Source of the DNA: Pseudomonadota bacterium
Lineage (GTDB): Bacteria > Pseudomonadota > Alphaproteobacteria > Acetobacterales > Acetobacteraceae
DNA length: 64,000 nucleotides
Direction of reading: 5' to 3'
Assembly: GCA_021798915.1 (NCBI GenBank)
Contig: JAJZBM010000003.1
Coordinates: 62,001 to 126,000, forward strand
The notes beneath the pieces were generated by a model, which worked only from the letters and a program-made list of their open reading frames with translations, was not told the DNA's origin and searched no databases. The position numbers and the translations under genes were made by a program. Numbering within the stretch: the stretch's first letter is position 1; every line of letters begins with the position of its first letter. Below, one piece after another: positions 1 to 8,918 of the stretch.

Positions 1-867
1 GTATTTCGCCGCGATCCCCTCCCAGGGGTCGGCTTCGAGCTGCTTCATGCCGAGGCTGATGCGCTGGGTCTCGGGGTTGAAGCGGATCACCTGCACGCGC
101 ACCGGCTGGCCGATCTGCAACGCCTCGGCGGGGTGGTTGATGCGCCGCCAGGCGATGTCGGTCACATGGAGCAGGCCATCGACGCCACCGAGATCGACGA
201 AGGCGCCGTAATCGGTGATGTTTTTCACCACGCCGTCGATGATCATGCCTTCCTTGAGACCCTGGATCAGTTCGCTCCGCTGCTCGGCGCGGGTCTCTTC
301 CAGCACGGCGCGGCGGGAGACGACGATATTGCCGCGCGCGCGGTCCATTTTCAGGATCTGGAAGGGCTGGGGCGTGCCCATGAGCGGCGCAACGTCACGC
401 ACCGGGCGGATATCGACTTGGCTTCCCGGCAGGAACGCCACGGCGCCGCCGAGATCGACGGTGAAGCCGCCCTTGACGCGGCCATAGATGGTGCCGTTCA
501 CGCGCTGATTGGCGGCGAAGGCCTTTTCGATATTGGTCCAGGATTCCTCGCGCCGCGCCTTCTCGCGCGAGAGCACGATGGCGCCGTCACGATCCTCGTA
601 GCGCTCGACGTAAAGCTCGACCGCGTCGCCGGGCTTGACCTCCGGCGCCATGCCGGGCGGGGCGAATTCCTTGAGCGGCACCCGCCCCTCGCTTTTGAGC
701 CCGACATCGACGATCGCGAATTCATCGGTCAGGCGCAGCACGTGGCCGGTGATGACCGAGCCCTCGAAGCCGGCATCGCGGCCGAGGGTCTGATCGAGCA
801 TGGCGGCAAAATCCTCGCCCCCGGCGACGTGGGCGGGAGCGGCGGTAGCAGGCGCAGTGGCAGCCAT
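1..867 (-). CDS. rpsA: 30S ribosomal protein S1, N-terminal part (runs off left edge)
   Basis: Ribosomal protein S1 binds mRNA on the 30S subunit and helps initiation. Reading the minus strand from the ATG at 867 gives 289 open codons to the window edge, so the gene is partial and the ORF track omits it. Three S1 RNA-binding repeats are visible, near residues 35-100 (GSVITGHVLRLTDEFAIV), 120-185 (GRVKGGFTVDLGG) and 205-275 (GVVKNITDYGAFVDLGGVDG); the family normally has six. It lies downstream of aroA and cmk on the same strand, the classic proteobacterial aroA-cmk-rpsA order, but a 278-base gap separates it from cmk, so it probably also has its own promoter and leader. The plus-strand ORFs over this region are shadows. 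Confidence 0.96.
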   Translation of the reverse strand, partial: MAATAPATAAPAHVAGGEDFAAMLDQTLGRDAGFEGSVITGHVLRLTDEFAIVDVGLKSEGRVPLKEFAPPGMAPEVKPGDAVELYVERYEDRDGAIVLSREKARREESWTNIEKAFAANQRVNGTIYGRVKGGFTVDLGGAVAFLPGSQVDIRPVRDVAPLMGTPQPFQILKMDRARGNIVVSRRAVLEETRAEQRSELIQGLKEGMIIDGVVKNITDYGAFVDLGGVDGLLHVTDIAWRRINHPAEALQIGQPVRVQVIRFNPETQRISLGMKQLEADPWEGIAAKY

Positions 868-1145
868 CGGAATGGGTCGATCCTTATGTGGCGCGGGGCG
901 GCGCGGGCCGCCCGGTCCTGGTATGCGCGTCCGTCTGGCGGACACGTCTTGCCCATGCGTTGCGCAGGGGCCGATGAAACTCACGAATGAACGGACGCGG
1001 CACGATGCCACGCGGCCCAGTGTTCCCGGCCGCGCAGCGCCGTGGACAGATACGCCAAACCCTTCCCGAGTCAAGGGGAACCGGCGCCCGCGCGGGGGTT
1101 TTCCTGTCTCTCGCGATCACGTCCGCGATCGCTCCGCCCCGCTGC
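868..1145 (-). promoter_or_regulatory. rpsA upstream leader region
   Basis: This 278-base gap between cmk and rpsA has no convincing gene on either strand. By position it should hold the rpsA promoter and 5' untranslated leader. I could not place a clear -35/-10 pair or a conserved S1 autoregulatory hairpin by eye. Confidence 0.4.
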
Positions 1146-1793
1146 TCACTGGGGCGCGATGACGGCGAGGACGATGGCGAGCGCCGCGGCGAATGCGGCG
1201 TCGGCGTCGAGCGCCGAGGTGTCGAGCGTCACCGCATCCGCGGCCGGGCGGAGTGGCGCGAGCGTGCGCGCCGCGTCCTCCGCGTCGCGGGCGGCGAGAT
1301 CGGCGGTGATCTGTGCGCGTTCCTCAGGGGCGGCGGCACGCTCGCGCCAGCGCCGCTCGGCGCGGGCGGCGAGGCTCGCGGTGACGAAGAGCTTCACGGG
1401 CGCGGCCGGCAGCACCACGGTGCCGATGTCGCGGCCGTCGAGAACCGCGCCGCCGCGCGACGCGAAATCGCGCTGGAAAGCGAGCAGGGCGGCACGCACC
1501 GCTTCCTGCCCGGCGACGGCGCTGGCGGCGCGATCGACCGCCGCGGTGCGAAGATCGCCGCGGGCGAGATCGCCGGGGCTCAGCGCCTGCGCCGCCCGCG
1601 CCGCCTCTGCCGGATCGGCGGGATCGCCGCCCTGATCGAGCACGCGGCGCGCAACGGCGCGATAGAGGAGGCCGGTATCGAGATAGGGCAGGCCGAAATG
1701 CGCGGCCAGACGGCGGGCGAGCGTCCCCTTCCCCGCCGCCGCCGGCCCGTCGATCGCGATCACCAGGGGCGCGGCCGTCATCGGGGCCGCCAT
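1146..1793 (-). CDS. cmk: cytidylate kinase
   Basis: Phosphorylates CMP and dCMP with ATP in the cytoplasm. The 215-residue protein has the P-loop GPAAAGKGT near residue 16, the [10 protein letters not shown] motif and the [11 protein letters not shown] motif, all typical of bacterial Cmk, and its length fits the family. The start chosen (1793) overlaps the aroA stop codon as TGATG, which implies translational coupling; Met5 is a possible alternative. It is the middle gene of aroA-cmk-rpsA. Confidence 0.97.
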   Translation of the reverse strand: MAAPMTAAPLVIAIDGPAAAGKGTLARRLAAHFGLPYLDTGLLYRAVARRVLDQGGDPADPAEAARAAQALSPGDLARGDLRTAAVDRAASAVAGQEAVRAALLAFQRDFASRGGAVLDGRDIGTVVLPAAPVKLFVTASLAARAERRWRERAAAPEERAQITADLAARDAEDAARTLAPLRPAADAVTLDTSALDADAAFAAALAIVLAVIAPQ

Positions 1794-3145
1794 CAGAGCG
1801 GGGCGATCGCCGCGCCGAGCCCGTTCATCAGCGCGGCGAAGCCGGGGAAACTGGTCTCGATGAAACGTGCCTCGTCGATCGCGACCGGCGCCACGCTCGC
1901 GAGCCCGAGCACCAGCGCGCTCATCGCGATCCGATGATCCATGCCGGTCGCGACCATCCCCCCGCCGGCGGGCGGCGCGCCGGTGCCGTGGATGATGAGA
2001 TCGTCGCCCTCGTTCTCGACCGCGACGCCATTGCCGGCGAGCAGGGCCATCGTCGCCGCCAGCCGGTCGCTCTCTTTGACGCGGAGTTCGGCGAGCCCGC
2101 GCAGCCGCGTCACGCCGCGCGCGCAGGCGGCGGCGACGGCGAGGATGGGATATTCGTCGATCATGCTCGGCGCCCGCTCCGGCGCGACATCGATGCCGAC
2201 GAGCGCGCCATGAGCAACCGCGAGATCGCCGACCGGCTCGCCGCCGCTGATCCGGCGATTGCTGATGGTGATCGCCGCCCCCATCTCGGCCAGCGTCGCG
2301 AAGAGCCCGGTGCGCAGCGGATTGAGCCCGATGCCCGGCAGGCTGATCGCCGAGCCCGGCACCAGGAGGGCCGCGACCAGCGGGAACGCCGCCGAGGAGG
2401 GATCGCCGGGCACCACGATGTCGGCGGCGCGCAATTCCGGCTGGCCGGCGAGTTCGATCACCCGCCCGCCCACCTGATCCTCGCTCACCACGACGCTCGC
2501 GCCGAAATGGCGCAGCATGTTTTCCGAATGATCGCGGGTCGCCACCGGCTCTTCGACGGTGGTCACACCGCGGGCGTTCAATCCGGCGAGCAGGATCGCC
2601 GATTTCACCTGCGCCGAGGCGACCGGCAGACGATAGGCGATCGGCATTGCGGCGGCGGTGCCGGTGATCGCGAGCGGCATGCGCCCGCCATCACGGGCGG
2701 CAAACGCCGCGCCGCAGGTGGCGAGCGGCGTGATCACCCGGCGCATCGGCCGGCGGCGGAGACTGGCATCGCCGGTGAGCACCGAAAAAACCGGGTGGCT
2801 TGCGAGAATCCCGGCCAAAAGCCGCGCCGCGGTGCCGGAATTGCCCATGTCCAGCACGTCCTCGGGCTCGGTGATGGCGCCGATCCCGCGCCCGGCGACG
2901 CGCCAGACCCCATCCCCCTCGCGCCTGATCGCGGCGCCGAGGGCGCGCATCGCCTCGGCGGTGCGGCGCACGTCCTCGCCTTCGAGCAGGCCGCAGATGC
3001 GGGTCTCGCCGATCGCGAGCGCCCCGAGCATCAACGCCCGATGGCTGATCGATTTGTCGCCGGGAATGCGCGCGACGCCTTCGAGCCCGCGCGCCGGGCG
3101 CTGCGCGACCATCCCCGCCCCTGAGTCCGTCCCCGTCCCCGCCAT
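1793..3145 (-). CDS. aroA: 3-phosphoshikimate 1-carboxyvinyltransferase (EPSP synthase, class II-like)
   Basis: Catalyses transfer of the enolpyruvyl group of PEP to shikimate-3-phosphate in the shikimate pathway. The track ORF of 629 codons is over-extended into the divergent FYDLN gene; starting at Met180 (3145) gives 450 residues, the usual size. Visible motifs: [14 protein letters not shown] near the N-terminus, [47 protein letters not shown] and [21 protein letters not shown] and RDHSE match the class II (Agrobacterium CP4-like) set. However, the residue equivalent to CP4 Ala100 is Gly here ([10 protein letters not shown]), as in class I enzymes. A second possible start is Met191 (3112). 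First gene of the aroA-cmk-rpsA unit. Confidence 0.97.
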   Translation of the reverse strand: MAGTGTDSGAGMVAQRPARGLEGVARIPGDKSISHRALMLGALAIGETRICGLLEGEDVRRTAEAMRALGAAIRREGDGVWRVAGRGIGAITEPEDVLDMGNSGTAARLLAGILASHPVFSVLTGDASLRRRPMRRVITPLATCGAAFAARDGGRMPLAITGTAAAMPIAYRLPVASAQVKSAILLAGLNARGVTTVEEPVATRDHSENMLRHFGASVVVSEDQVGGRVIELAGQPELRAADIVVPGDPSSAAFPLVAALLVPGSAISLPGIGLNPLRTGLFATLAEMGAAITISNRRISGGEPVGDLAVAHGALVGIDVAPERAPSMIDEYPILAVAAACARGVTRLRGLAELRVKESDRLAATMALLAGNGVAVENEGDDLIIHGTGAPPAGGGMVATGMDHRIAMSALVLGLASVAPVAIDEARFIETSFPGFAALMNGLGAAIAPL

Positions 3146-3271
3146 CCCCGTCTCTCTCCTCGCCGAACCGCAGCCACCGGCGCCGGCGCGATAGCACGGC
3201 GATCCGGGGTTTGACAGGGGCGCGCGAGGATGGCATGGGGCGCGCCCGATTGGCGTTCGAACGAGGCCCCC

Positions 3272-3598
3272 ATGGCGAAGCCCGAACTCGGCAGCAAGCG
3301 CGTCTGCGTCCAGTGCGGCACCCGCTTCTACGATCTTCTGAAGCAGCCGGCGATCTGCCCCAAATGCGGCGCCGAACAGCCGCCAGAGCAACCGCGTCTC
3401 CGCCGCCCGCCGGTCACGGTCGTCGAGGATAAGCGGCCGAAGAAAGCGGTGTCGCCGGAGCTGGAGGATGCCGATCTCGATATCGAGGTGGTCGAGGACG
3501 GCGATGTGATCGAGGACGCCGCCGATCTCGAGGACGACACCGATACGCTCGACGCCGATATCGAAGTCGAGTCCGATGGCGACGAGGCTGATCACTGA
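3272..3598 (+). CDS. small acidic zinc-ribbon protein, FYDLN/TIGR02300-type
   Basis: A 108-residue protein of unknown function. The N-terminus carries two CxxC pairs (CVQCG near residue 12, CPKCG near 30) flanking TRFYDLLKQP, the hallmark of the alphaproteobacterial FYDLN_acid family; FYDLN is FYDLL here. The two CxxC pairs probably bind one zinc. The C-terminal half is very rich in Asp and Glu. The start at 3272 (MAKPELGSKRV) is preferred over the track start at 3230 because the upstream codons are not family-like. It is divergent from aroA, as is common in related genomes. Confidence 0.85.
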   Translation: MAKPELGSKRVCVQCGTRFYDLLKQPAICPKCGAEQPPEQPRLRRPPVTVVEDKRPKKAVSPELEDADLDIEVVEDGDVIEDAADLEDDTDTLDADIEVESDGDEADH

Positions 3599-3699
3599 GC
3601 ACCCGGTCTTCCGCTCCGCTGGCCAAGCCGGCCCCGCCCGGCTAGCCTTGCCGCGCCGGCGCGCCGGCGCGCCGGCCGACATGTTCCGGGGAGGAAAAA

Positions 3700-4479
3700 A
3701 TGCCGCGTTTCTGCGCCAATCTCTCGATGATGTTCAACGAAGTGCCGTTCCTGGAGCGCTTCGCCGCCGCCGCCCGCGCCGGCTTCACCGCGGTCGAATA
3801 TTTGTTTCCCTATGACCACGACCCGGCAACCCTCAGGGCGGCGCTCGACGCCGAGGGCCTGACCCAGGTTCTGTTCAACGCCCCACCCGGGGACTGGTCG
3901 GCGGGCGAGCGCGGCATCGCCTGCCTCCCCGGCCGCGAGGCGGAATTCCGCACCGGCATCCGCCGCGCCCTCGACTATGCCCAGGCGCTCGGCTGCCGGC
4001 AGGTGCATTGCATGGCCGGCCTCGCGCCCGCCGGGCTTTCGCCGGTGACGCTGGCCGCGGTCTATGCGACCAATCTCGCCTGGGCGGCGGGCGAGGCGCA
4101 GGCGGCGGGGGTCAAATTGCTGATCGAGCCGATCAACCATCAGGACATGCCGGGCTATTTCCTCAACACCACCGACCAGGCCGCGGCACTCATCGAAGCG
4201 ATCGGGCGCGAGCGCCTCGGCCTGCAATTCGACCTCTATCACTGCCAGATCACCGAGGGTGACATCACCCGGCGGATGGCGCGGCTCTTGCCGCTGATCG
4301 ACCATATGCAGATCGCCGACGTGCCGGCCCGGAACGAGCCCGGAACCGGCGAAATCGGCTGGGATTTTGTGTTCGCGCGCATCGACGCGCTCGGCTATCG
4401 GGGCTGGGTCGGCTGTGAATACCGCCCGGCCGGCGAGACCGTCGCCGGGCTCGCCTGGCGCCGGCGGTTCGGCGTCTGA
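3700..4479 (+). CDS. hyi: hydroxypyruvate isomerase
   Basis: Interconverts hydroxypyruvate and tartronate semialdehyde. The 259-residue protein is a TIM-barrel of the xylose isomerase-like family: MPRFCANLSMMFNEVPFLER at the start, LLIEPINHQDMPGYFL (metal-binding Glu) near residue 145, LQFDLYHCQI near 175 and a final GYRGWVGCEYRP containing a second metal-binding Glu. A strong Shine-Dalgarno (ggggagga) sits just upstream of the ATG. It is followed after 28 bases by the tartronate semialdehyde reductase gene, so the pair forms a glyoxylate/glycerate module. No glyoxylate carboligase (gcl) is in the window. Confidence 0.93.
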   Translation: MPRFCANLSMMFNEVPFLERFAAAARAGFTAVEYLFPYDHDPATLRAALDAEGLTQVLFNAPPGDWSAGERGIACLPGREAEFRTGIRRALDYAQALGCRQVHCMAGLAPAGLSPVTLAAVYATNLAWAAGEAQAAGVKLLIEPINHQDMPGYFLNTTDQAAALIEAIGRERLGLQFDLYHCQITEGDITRRMARLLPLIDHMQIADVPARNEPGTGEIGWDFVFARIDALGYRGWVGCEYRPAGETVAGLAWRRRFGV

Positions 4480-4507
4480 GCGCGTAGGGAAGAGGAAGGA
4501 CAAAACC

Positions 4508-5395
4508 ATGCGGATCGGTTTCATCGGGCTTGGCATCATGGGGCGCCCGATGGCGCTCAACCTCAAGAACGCGGGACATGAAATCCTGGTCCCCGAGCGC
4601 GCCAGCCTCAGCGCCGAACTCCGTGCCGCGGCAACGGTCCTCGCGGATGCGACCGCGATCGCGCGCGCCGCCGAAGTGGTGATCCTGATGCTGCCCGACA
4701 CCCCCGATGTCGAACACGTGCTGTTCGGCGCAAACGGCGTCGCCGAGGGTCTGTCGCCGGGCAAGCTGGTGATCGACATGTCCTCGATCGATCCGCTCGC
4801 GACCAAGCAGTTTGCCGAGCGGATCGCGAAGCTCGGCTGCCAGTATCTCGACGCGCCGGTCTCCGGCGGCGAGGTCGGCGCCAAGCAGGCGAGCCTCACC
4901 ATCATGGTCGGCGGGCCGGAGGCGGCGTTCCAGCGCGCAGAGCCCCTCTTCGCCGCGATGGGCAAGAGCATCACCCATATCGGCGCGGAGAACGGCGCCG
5001 GCCAGATCTGCAAGGTCGCCAATCAGATCGTCGTCGCGCTCAATATCGAGGCGGTGGCCGAGGCGCTGCTCTTCGCCTCCCGCGCCGGCGCCGATCCGGC
5101 CCGCGTCCGCACCGCCCTGCTCGGCGGTTTCGCCGCCTCGCGGGTGCTGGAAGTGCATGGCCAACGCATGCTGGACCACAGCTTCGCGCCCGGCTTCCGC
5201 ATCCGCCTGCATCAGAAGGATCTCAATCTCGCGCTCTCGGCGGCGCGCCAGCTTGGCGTCGCGCTCCCCAACACGGCGGGGGCGCAGCAGCTTTTCTCGT
5301 CCGTCGTCGCGCATGGCGGCGGCGATCGCGACCATGCGGCGATGCTCGAGGCGCTCGAAGGGCTCGCCGCGCATAAAGTGCGCTCGCCGGGCTGA
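4508..5395 (+). CDS. glxR: 2-hydroxy-3-oxopropionate (tartronate semialdehyde) reductase
   Basis: Reduces tartronate semialdehyde to D-glycerate with NAD(P)H. The track ORF starts inside hyi; the ATG at 4508, after the SD-like aggaagga, gives 295 residues, the normal length for 3-hydroxyisobutyrate dehydrogenase-type enzymes. The NAD(P)-binding motif GFIGLGIMGRPMALNL is at the N-terminus, the substrate motif DAPVSGGEVGAKQASL lies near residue 115 and the catalytic Lys motif GAGQICKVANQ near 165. Directly behind hyi and ahead of an XRE regulator gene. A 3-hydroxyisobutyrate dehydrogenase is the alternative, but the hyi neighbour favours GlxR. Confidence 0.9.
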   Translation: MRIGFIGLGIMGRPMALNLKNAGHEILVPERASLSAELRAAATVLADATAIARAAEVVILMLPDTPDVEHVLFGANGVAEGLSPGKLVIDMSSIDPLATKQFAERIAKLGCQYLDAPVSGGEVGAKQASLTIMVGGPEAAFQRAEPLFAAMGKSITHIGAENGAGQICKVANQIVVALNIEAVAEALLFASRAGADPARVRTALLGGFAASRVLEVHGQRMLDHSFAPGFRIRLHQKDLNLALSAARQLGVALPNTAGAQQLFSSVVAHGGGDRDHAAMLEALEGLAAHKVRSPG

Positions 5396-5595
5396 AGACA
5401 CGCGGAGCGGGATTCCCTTACTTTTTATTCACGTCATATGCAGATCACGGCCACTGGCGTCGAAATATTATCGTTGCCATGAATTTAAGCTCATGACTCC
5501 GATTCCGAGACATGCGATAAGGGCGCGTTAAGCTTTGCCCGAATCGGATGGCTCGACTCGGGATCGAGCGCTTCGGCTTTGGAGGGACATCGTTC

Positions 5596-6480
5596 ATGCG
5601 CTTCACTGAAATCGGCCAGCAACTGCGCGCGTATCGCATGGAAACCGGCCTTCGCGCCGAGGAAATCGCCGCGCGTCTCGGCGTCTCGCGGGCGGCGCTC
5701 TATCGCTATGAAAAAGGCGAGGTGATCAAGCTCGACACCATCCAGCGCCTGGCCGAACTGCTCAAAATTTCGCCGCTGTCTCTCCTCGGCATCGGGGTCG
5801 AATATTATAATCGCCCCGCCGGCTATTTCGAGCGCGCCCGCCAGATCGAGGAAACCGCCGATCAGATTCTGCTCGTCCATCAGCCGATCTGCTATCTCAC
5901 CACCTCCGCGGCCTATGATTCGGCACTCGCCGAGGCACTTTTCGAGACCGCCGATGCCGCCGGGGCCGAACGCGGCGCCTTGCGTTCGGCGGCGGAGCAA
6001 CTGCTCGGCCTCCTCGCCGCGCGGAAGAAAACCTATCAGGCGCGGCGCCCGAGCATCATCGCCATGATCTCGGCGTCATCGATCACCCGCTTCCTCGAAG
6101 GCGGGATCGCGAGCGCCCTGCCGCTTTCCGAGCGGATGCGCCGCATCTGCCGCGATGTCGCCGCGGCCGAGATCGAAAATACCGCGGCGCTGATGGAAAC
6201 CGAGCCGATGGGCCTGCAATTCGGCCTCCTGCAATCGGGGGAGCCGAGCGCCACCTTCGAAATTCTCCGCGCCCGCGATCGCGCCAGCCTCGCCGTCAAC
6301 CCGTTCCCGCCCGATACCGCGCCGAACGCCCAGCCCGGGGTTGCCATGGTGACCAGCGCCGATGACGCGGTCGCCGCCCACCAGCGCGTCGCCGAGACCA
6401 ATTGGCGCGACGTCTTGAAGGGCGCCGCCGCCGCCGCCAAGCTCCGCGACCTCGTCGCGAGGGCGCGCGCCCCGGCCTAA
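5596..6480 (+). CDS. XRE-family transcriptional regulator
   Basis: The N-terminal 60 residues form a Cro/C1-type helix-turn-helix (IGQQLRAYRMETGLRAEEIA, then LGVSRAALYRYEKGEVIKLD). The remaining 230 residues are a mostly helical region of unknown fold, probably for effector sensing or oligomerisation. The start at 5596 is preferred to 5548 because ggaggg lies about 9 bases upstream and the HTH begins directly after it. Same strand as hyi and glxR, separated by 200 bases with its own upstream region; control of those genes is an inference from position only. Confidence 0.8.
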   Translation: MRFTEIGQQLRAYRMETGLRAEEIAARLGVSRAALYRYEKGEVIKLDTIQRLAELLKISPLSLLGIGVEYYNRPAGYFERARQIEETADQILLVHQPICYLTTSAAYDSALAEALFETADAAGAERGALRSAAEQLLGLLAARKKTYQARRPSIIAMISASSITRFLEGGIASALPLSERMRRICRDVAAAEIENTAALMETEPMGLQFGLLQSGEPSATFEILRARDRASLAVNPFPPDTAPNAQPGVAMVTSADDAVAAHQRVAETNWRDVLKGAAAAAKLRDLVARARAPA

Positions 6481-6531
6481 GCGCCGGTTATCCCCGAAAA
6501 CGTAGGGCGGAGACGATCTGGGCGGAGACGA

Positions 6532-7719
6532 TCAGGCCGCCGAGCGAACCGCCGGTGCGAGTTCGGCCGAACGTATGGCGGGATGGGAAGGGTTGGCGAA
6601 GCGCAATTCCCCGCCCGCCACCGCTTGCGGCGCCGCAAGGCCGATCAGCTCGGCGCGCGTCGCACAGCTCACCGCGGCCACCGGGCGCGCCTCGGCGCTG
6701 GTCAGAAAACGCCGCGCAGCCCCTTCGAGGCGGAGATGCTCGCGCAGCGCCCGCCATTCCGCGAGATCGGTATCCTCGAGAAACATCGCCAGAATACCGG
6801 GCGCAGCACCGCTCAGCCGTGTGCCGCTGAGCACCGAGAGGCGCCGCCGCACCGCCGCCGCGACATCGTCCTCGCGCGCCGCGCGCGCCGCCATCACGAA
6901 CACCCCCTGGCCGGCGACGGTGACGGACAGATGCGCCTCGGGCCCGAAATCATGGCGCAATCGCGCGAGCAGCCCGTGCTCATCGGCCTGCGCGCCGGCG
7001 AGGATCAGCGGATCGAGGCGCAGCATCGCCGCGGCATCCTGATCGGCGCGGGCGGCACCGGCGAGCATGCCCCGGATCCGCTCATGCAGGGCGCCGAGCG
7101 TCGCGGTTTCGGCGCCATCCTCGGCGCTGAGCCCTTGCGGCAGCGTCATCTTGAGGAGATAGCGGCCGGGATGGGCGGCAAGCCAGGTCTGTAGATCGGG
7201 GTCGATGCGATCGGCGAGCTGGCACCAGGCCTCGCGCGGGACGTCGCGCCCGTCCTCGGCGGAGATGACGTCGCAGACGATTTCGGCGCGGGCGCCTTCG
7301 CGGGTGATCGCGAGATCGAACGGGGTGTCGTTTTCGAACCCGGCGAACGCGACCGTAAAGCCACGCAGCCGATGCCGCTCGGCGATCCGCATCTGGTGAA
7401 AAACCGGGGTCAGCGCATTGGCGCCGCTGAGGGCGTCGCGGAGACGGGCATGGAAGGCCGCCCGCCCCTTTGCAGAGAGGCCGCGGAAGGTCCGCACGAG
7501 CAGGCCGGCGAGACGTATGATCTCACCCTCCGCCGCACTCGGCGGCCGCGCCGGGGCGCGGAGCCGGCGCGCGAGAGTGAGTTCGATCGCATGCCGCGAG
7601 AGCGCCGCCTGGCCGCGCCGCCCGCCACGCGCCACCGCCGCCTCCAACGCCTCGATACGCGCCCACCAGACGGGCTTGCCGACCACGCCGACGAAGCTCT
7701 CCAACGGTTTTTCAGCCAT
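6532..7719 (-). CDS. hypothetical protein, 395 residues
   Basis: I do not recognise this protein as a named family. It has a consistent coding frame over 395 residues with no signal peptide and no membrane segment. The N-terminal third is helical and Arg/Ala-rich. A central segment, GFENDTPFDLAITREGARAE followed by IVCDVISAEDGR, is a beta-beta hairpin with acidic residues in an arrangement loosely reminiscent of PD-(D/E)XK nuclease folds, but the expected Lys is absent, so this is only a hint. The C-terminal half contains alternating hydrophobic strands (HLSVTVAGQGVFVMAAR). It is convergent with the XRE regulator and upstream of the outer-membrane gene. Confidence 0.7.
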   Translation of the reverse strand: MAEKPLESFVGVVGKPVWWARIEALEAAVARGGRRGQAALSRHAIELTLARRLRAPARPPSAAEGEIIRLAGLLVRTFRGLSAKGRAAFHARLRDALSGANALTPVFHQMRIAERHRLRGFTVAFAGFENDTPFDLAITREGARAEIVCDVISAEDGRDVPREAWCQLADRIDPDLQTWLAAHPGRYLLKMTLPQGLSAEDGAETATLGALHERIRGMLAGAARADQDAAAMLRLDPLILAGAQADEHGLLARLRHDFGPEAHLSVTVAGQGVFVMAARAAREDDVAAAVRRRLSVLSGTRLSGAAPGILAMFLEDTDLAEWRALREHLRLEGAARRFLTSAEARPVAAVSCATRAELIGLAAPQAVAGGELRFANPSHPAIRSAELAPAVRSAA

Positions 7720-7808
7720 GACTCCCCATCCACCCGCCGCTTTTGCTCTTGCTTACGGAACGGACAGCGCAATGGATGCGCAATCGAGATCACATCATCG
7801 TGATCGGC

Positions 7809-8756
7809 TCAGAATGGGAACCGCACCGAGAAAATCCAGGCATGGGTGTAGGTCGGCGTCAGCGGATCGTATTCGGCATGCGGCGAGACCGCGAATTGAT
7901 AGCCGAAACCGAAGGTCATACGAAGACGCCCATAAAGCTGGAAACGGCCGAAAAGAATGCCGGGGAACAGAAAGACCTCGTTCTTGCCGCCGCGCGCGCC
8001 GCTCAGAAAATCGAGATCGGTGACGCTGAATTCCGGCCACAGATAATCCAGCAAATGATATTGCACGGTGACGTTGGTGGCGAGCTGCGCCCCGATGGTG
8101 CCGATATGATCGGTCGGATACGGGGTTCCGAACGTCGCCTGGAGGTCGAAATCGCCGACGCCGAAGCCGCCGGCGATGGTCGGGGTGAAGACATAGGCGT
8201 TTTCACTATAGCGCGGAATGCCGATCGGCGCCTGGCCGGAGAAGAACATGGTCAGGATATAATTGCCGTTCTGCTCATTGGCCGAAAGCAGACGCTGCTT
8301 GAAGAGAAACACCGGCCAGTCGGCGAAGCCGGCGGCGCCGCGCGGGATGTTGCCGGTGGTGACATAGGGCGGGGTGCCGAGGATCAACTCCTCGGTCTCG
8401 GTCGGGATCAGTTCGAGCCCCTTGCCGGAATCATAATTGTCGATATTGGCGCCGTTGGGCGCGTGCTCCCAATATTGATCCCAGCGGTATTCCTCTTCGA
8501 GGCGCGGGGTCACGGTGATGATCGGCGTCATCCAATGCGGCTGCTCGGCCTGGGCGCGATCGACGCGCTCGAACCAATGCGAGAAATAATCGGAGATGCT
8601 GTCATAGCCGGGGTCATAGGTCGGATTGACGTCCGGCGGGGCGGCCGCCGGCACCACGGGCCCATCGCTGTCCTCGGCCCGCGCGGGCTGGCTGAAGACG
8701 AGCGCGCAAATCCCCATTCCGGCCACCAATGGCCAGATCCAAGCTTTTGATAACAA
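7809..8756 (-). CDS. predicted outer-membrane beta-barrel protein
   Basis: A 315-residue secreted protein. Residues 1-28 are a Sec signal peptide ending ALVFSQPARA-ED. The mature part is rich in aromatic, alternating strands and Gly and ends with an aromatic terminal residue (FSVRFPF), the signature recognised by the BAM machinery. No enzymatic motif is visible; it resembles transporter-type or phenol/metal-degradation-associated barrel proteins of unknown substrate. The preceding region carries a perfect 16-base palindrome, a candidate operator. Separated by about 160 bases from the upstream radical SAM gene, so probably a separate transcription unit. Confidence 0.78.
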   Translation of the reverse strand: MLSKAWIWPLVAGMGICALVFSQPARAEDSDGPVVPAAAPPDVNPTYDPGYDSISDYFSHWFERVDRAQAEQPHWMTPIITVTPRLEEEYRWDQYWEHAPNGANIDNYDSGKGLELIPTETEELILGTPPYVTTGNIPRGAAGFADWPVFLFKQRLLSANEQNGNYILTMFFSGQAPIGIPRYSENAYVFTPTIAGGFGVGDFDLQATFGTPYPTDHIGTIGAQLATNVTVQYHLLDYLWPEFSVTDLDFLSGARGGKNEVFLFPGILFGRFQLYGRLRMTFGFGYQFAVSPHAEYDPLTPTYTHAWIFSVRFPF

Positions 8757-8821
8757 AATATTTCCTCCGCTCCCGGCCCATCGGGGATGGCCTTGCGCGG
8801 CGCCCCTTCGGTGATCGCGAT

Positions 8822-8837
8822 ATGTTTATATAAACAT
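8822..8837. promoter_or_regulatory. 16-base perfect palindrome upstream of the outer-membrane gene
   Basis: ATGTTTATATAAACAT is a perfect 16-base palindrome, very AT-rich against a GC-rich background, located 66-81 bases before the start of the 7809-8756 gene. It may be a dimeric regulator binding site overlapping the promoter. No regulator is assigned. Confidence 0.4.
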
Positions 8838-8918
8838 TACGTGAGCGCAAGGCGGATTCGGCGCTCTCATCGTCACCCGAGTTATTATTGTTATGCTCGG
8901 ATTCTCGTGCCCGGCCCG

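Noticed and set aside
133-990. 285-codon plus-strand ORF at the left edge
   Set aside because: Antisense to rpsA, which is clearly coding on the minus strand.
3146-3682. N-terminal 179-codon extension of aroA
   Set aside because: It is antisense to the FYDLN gene and unlike any AroA; Met180 gives the normal length.
5498-5548. 8-base inverted repeat as a defined XRE operator
   Set aside because: The arms are short and 35 bases apart; too weak to annotate as a feature, so mentioned only as a possibility.
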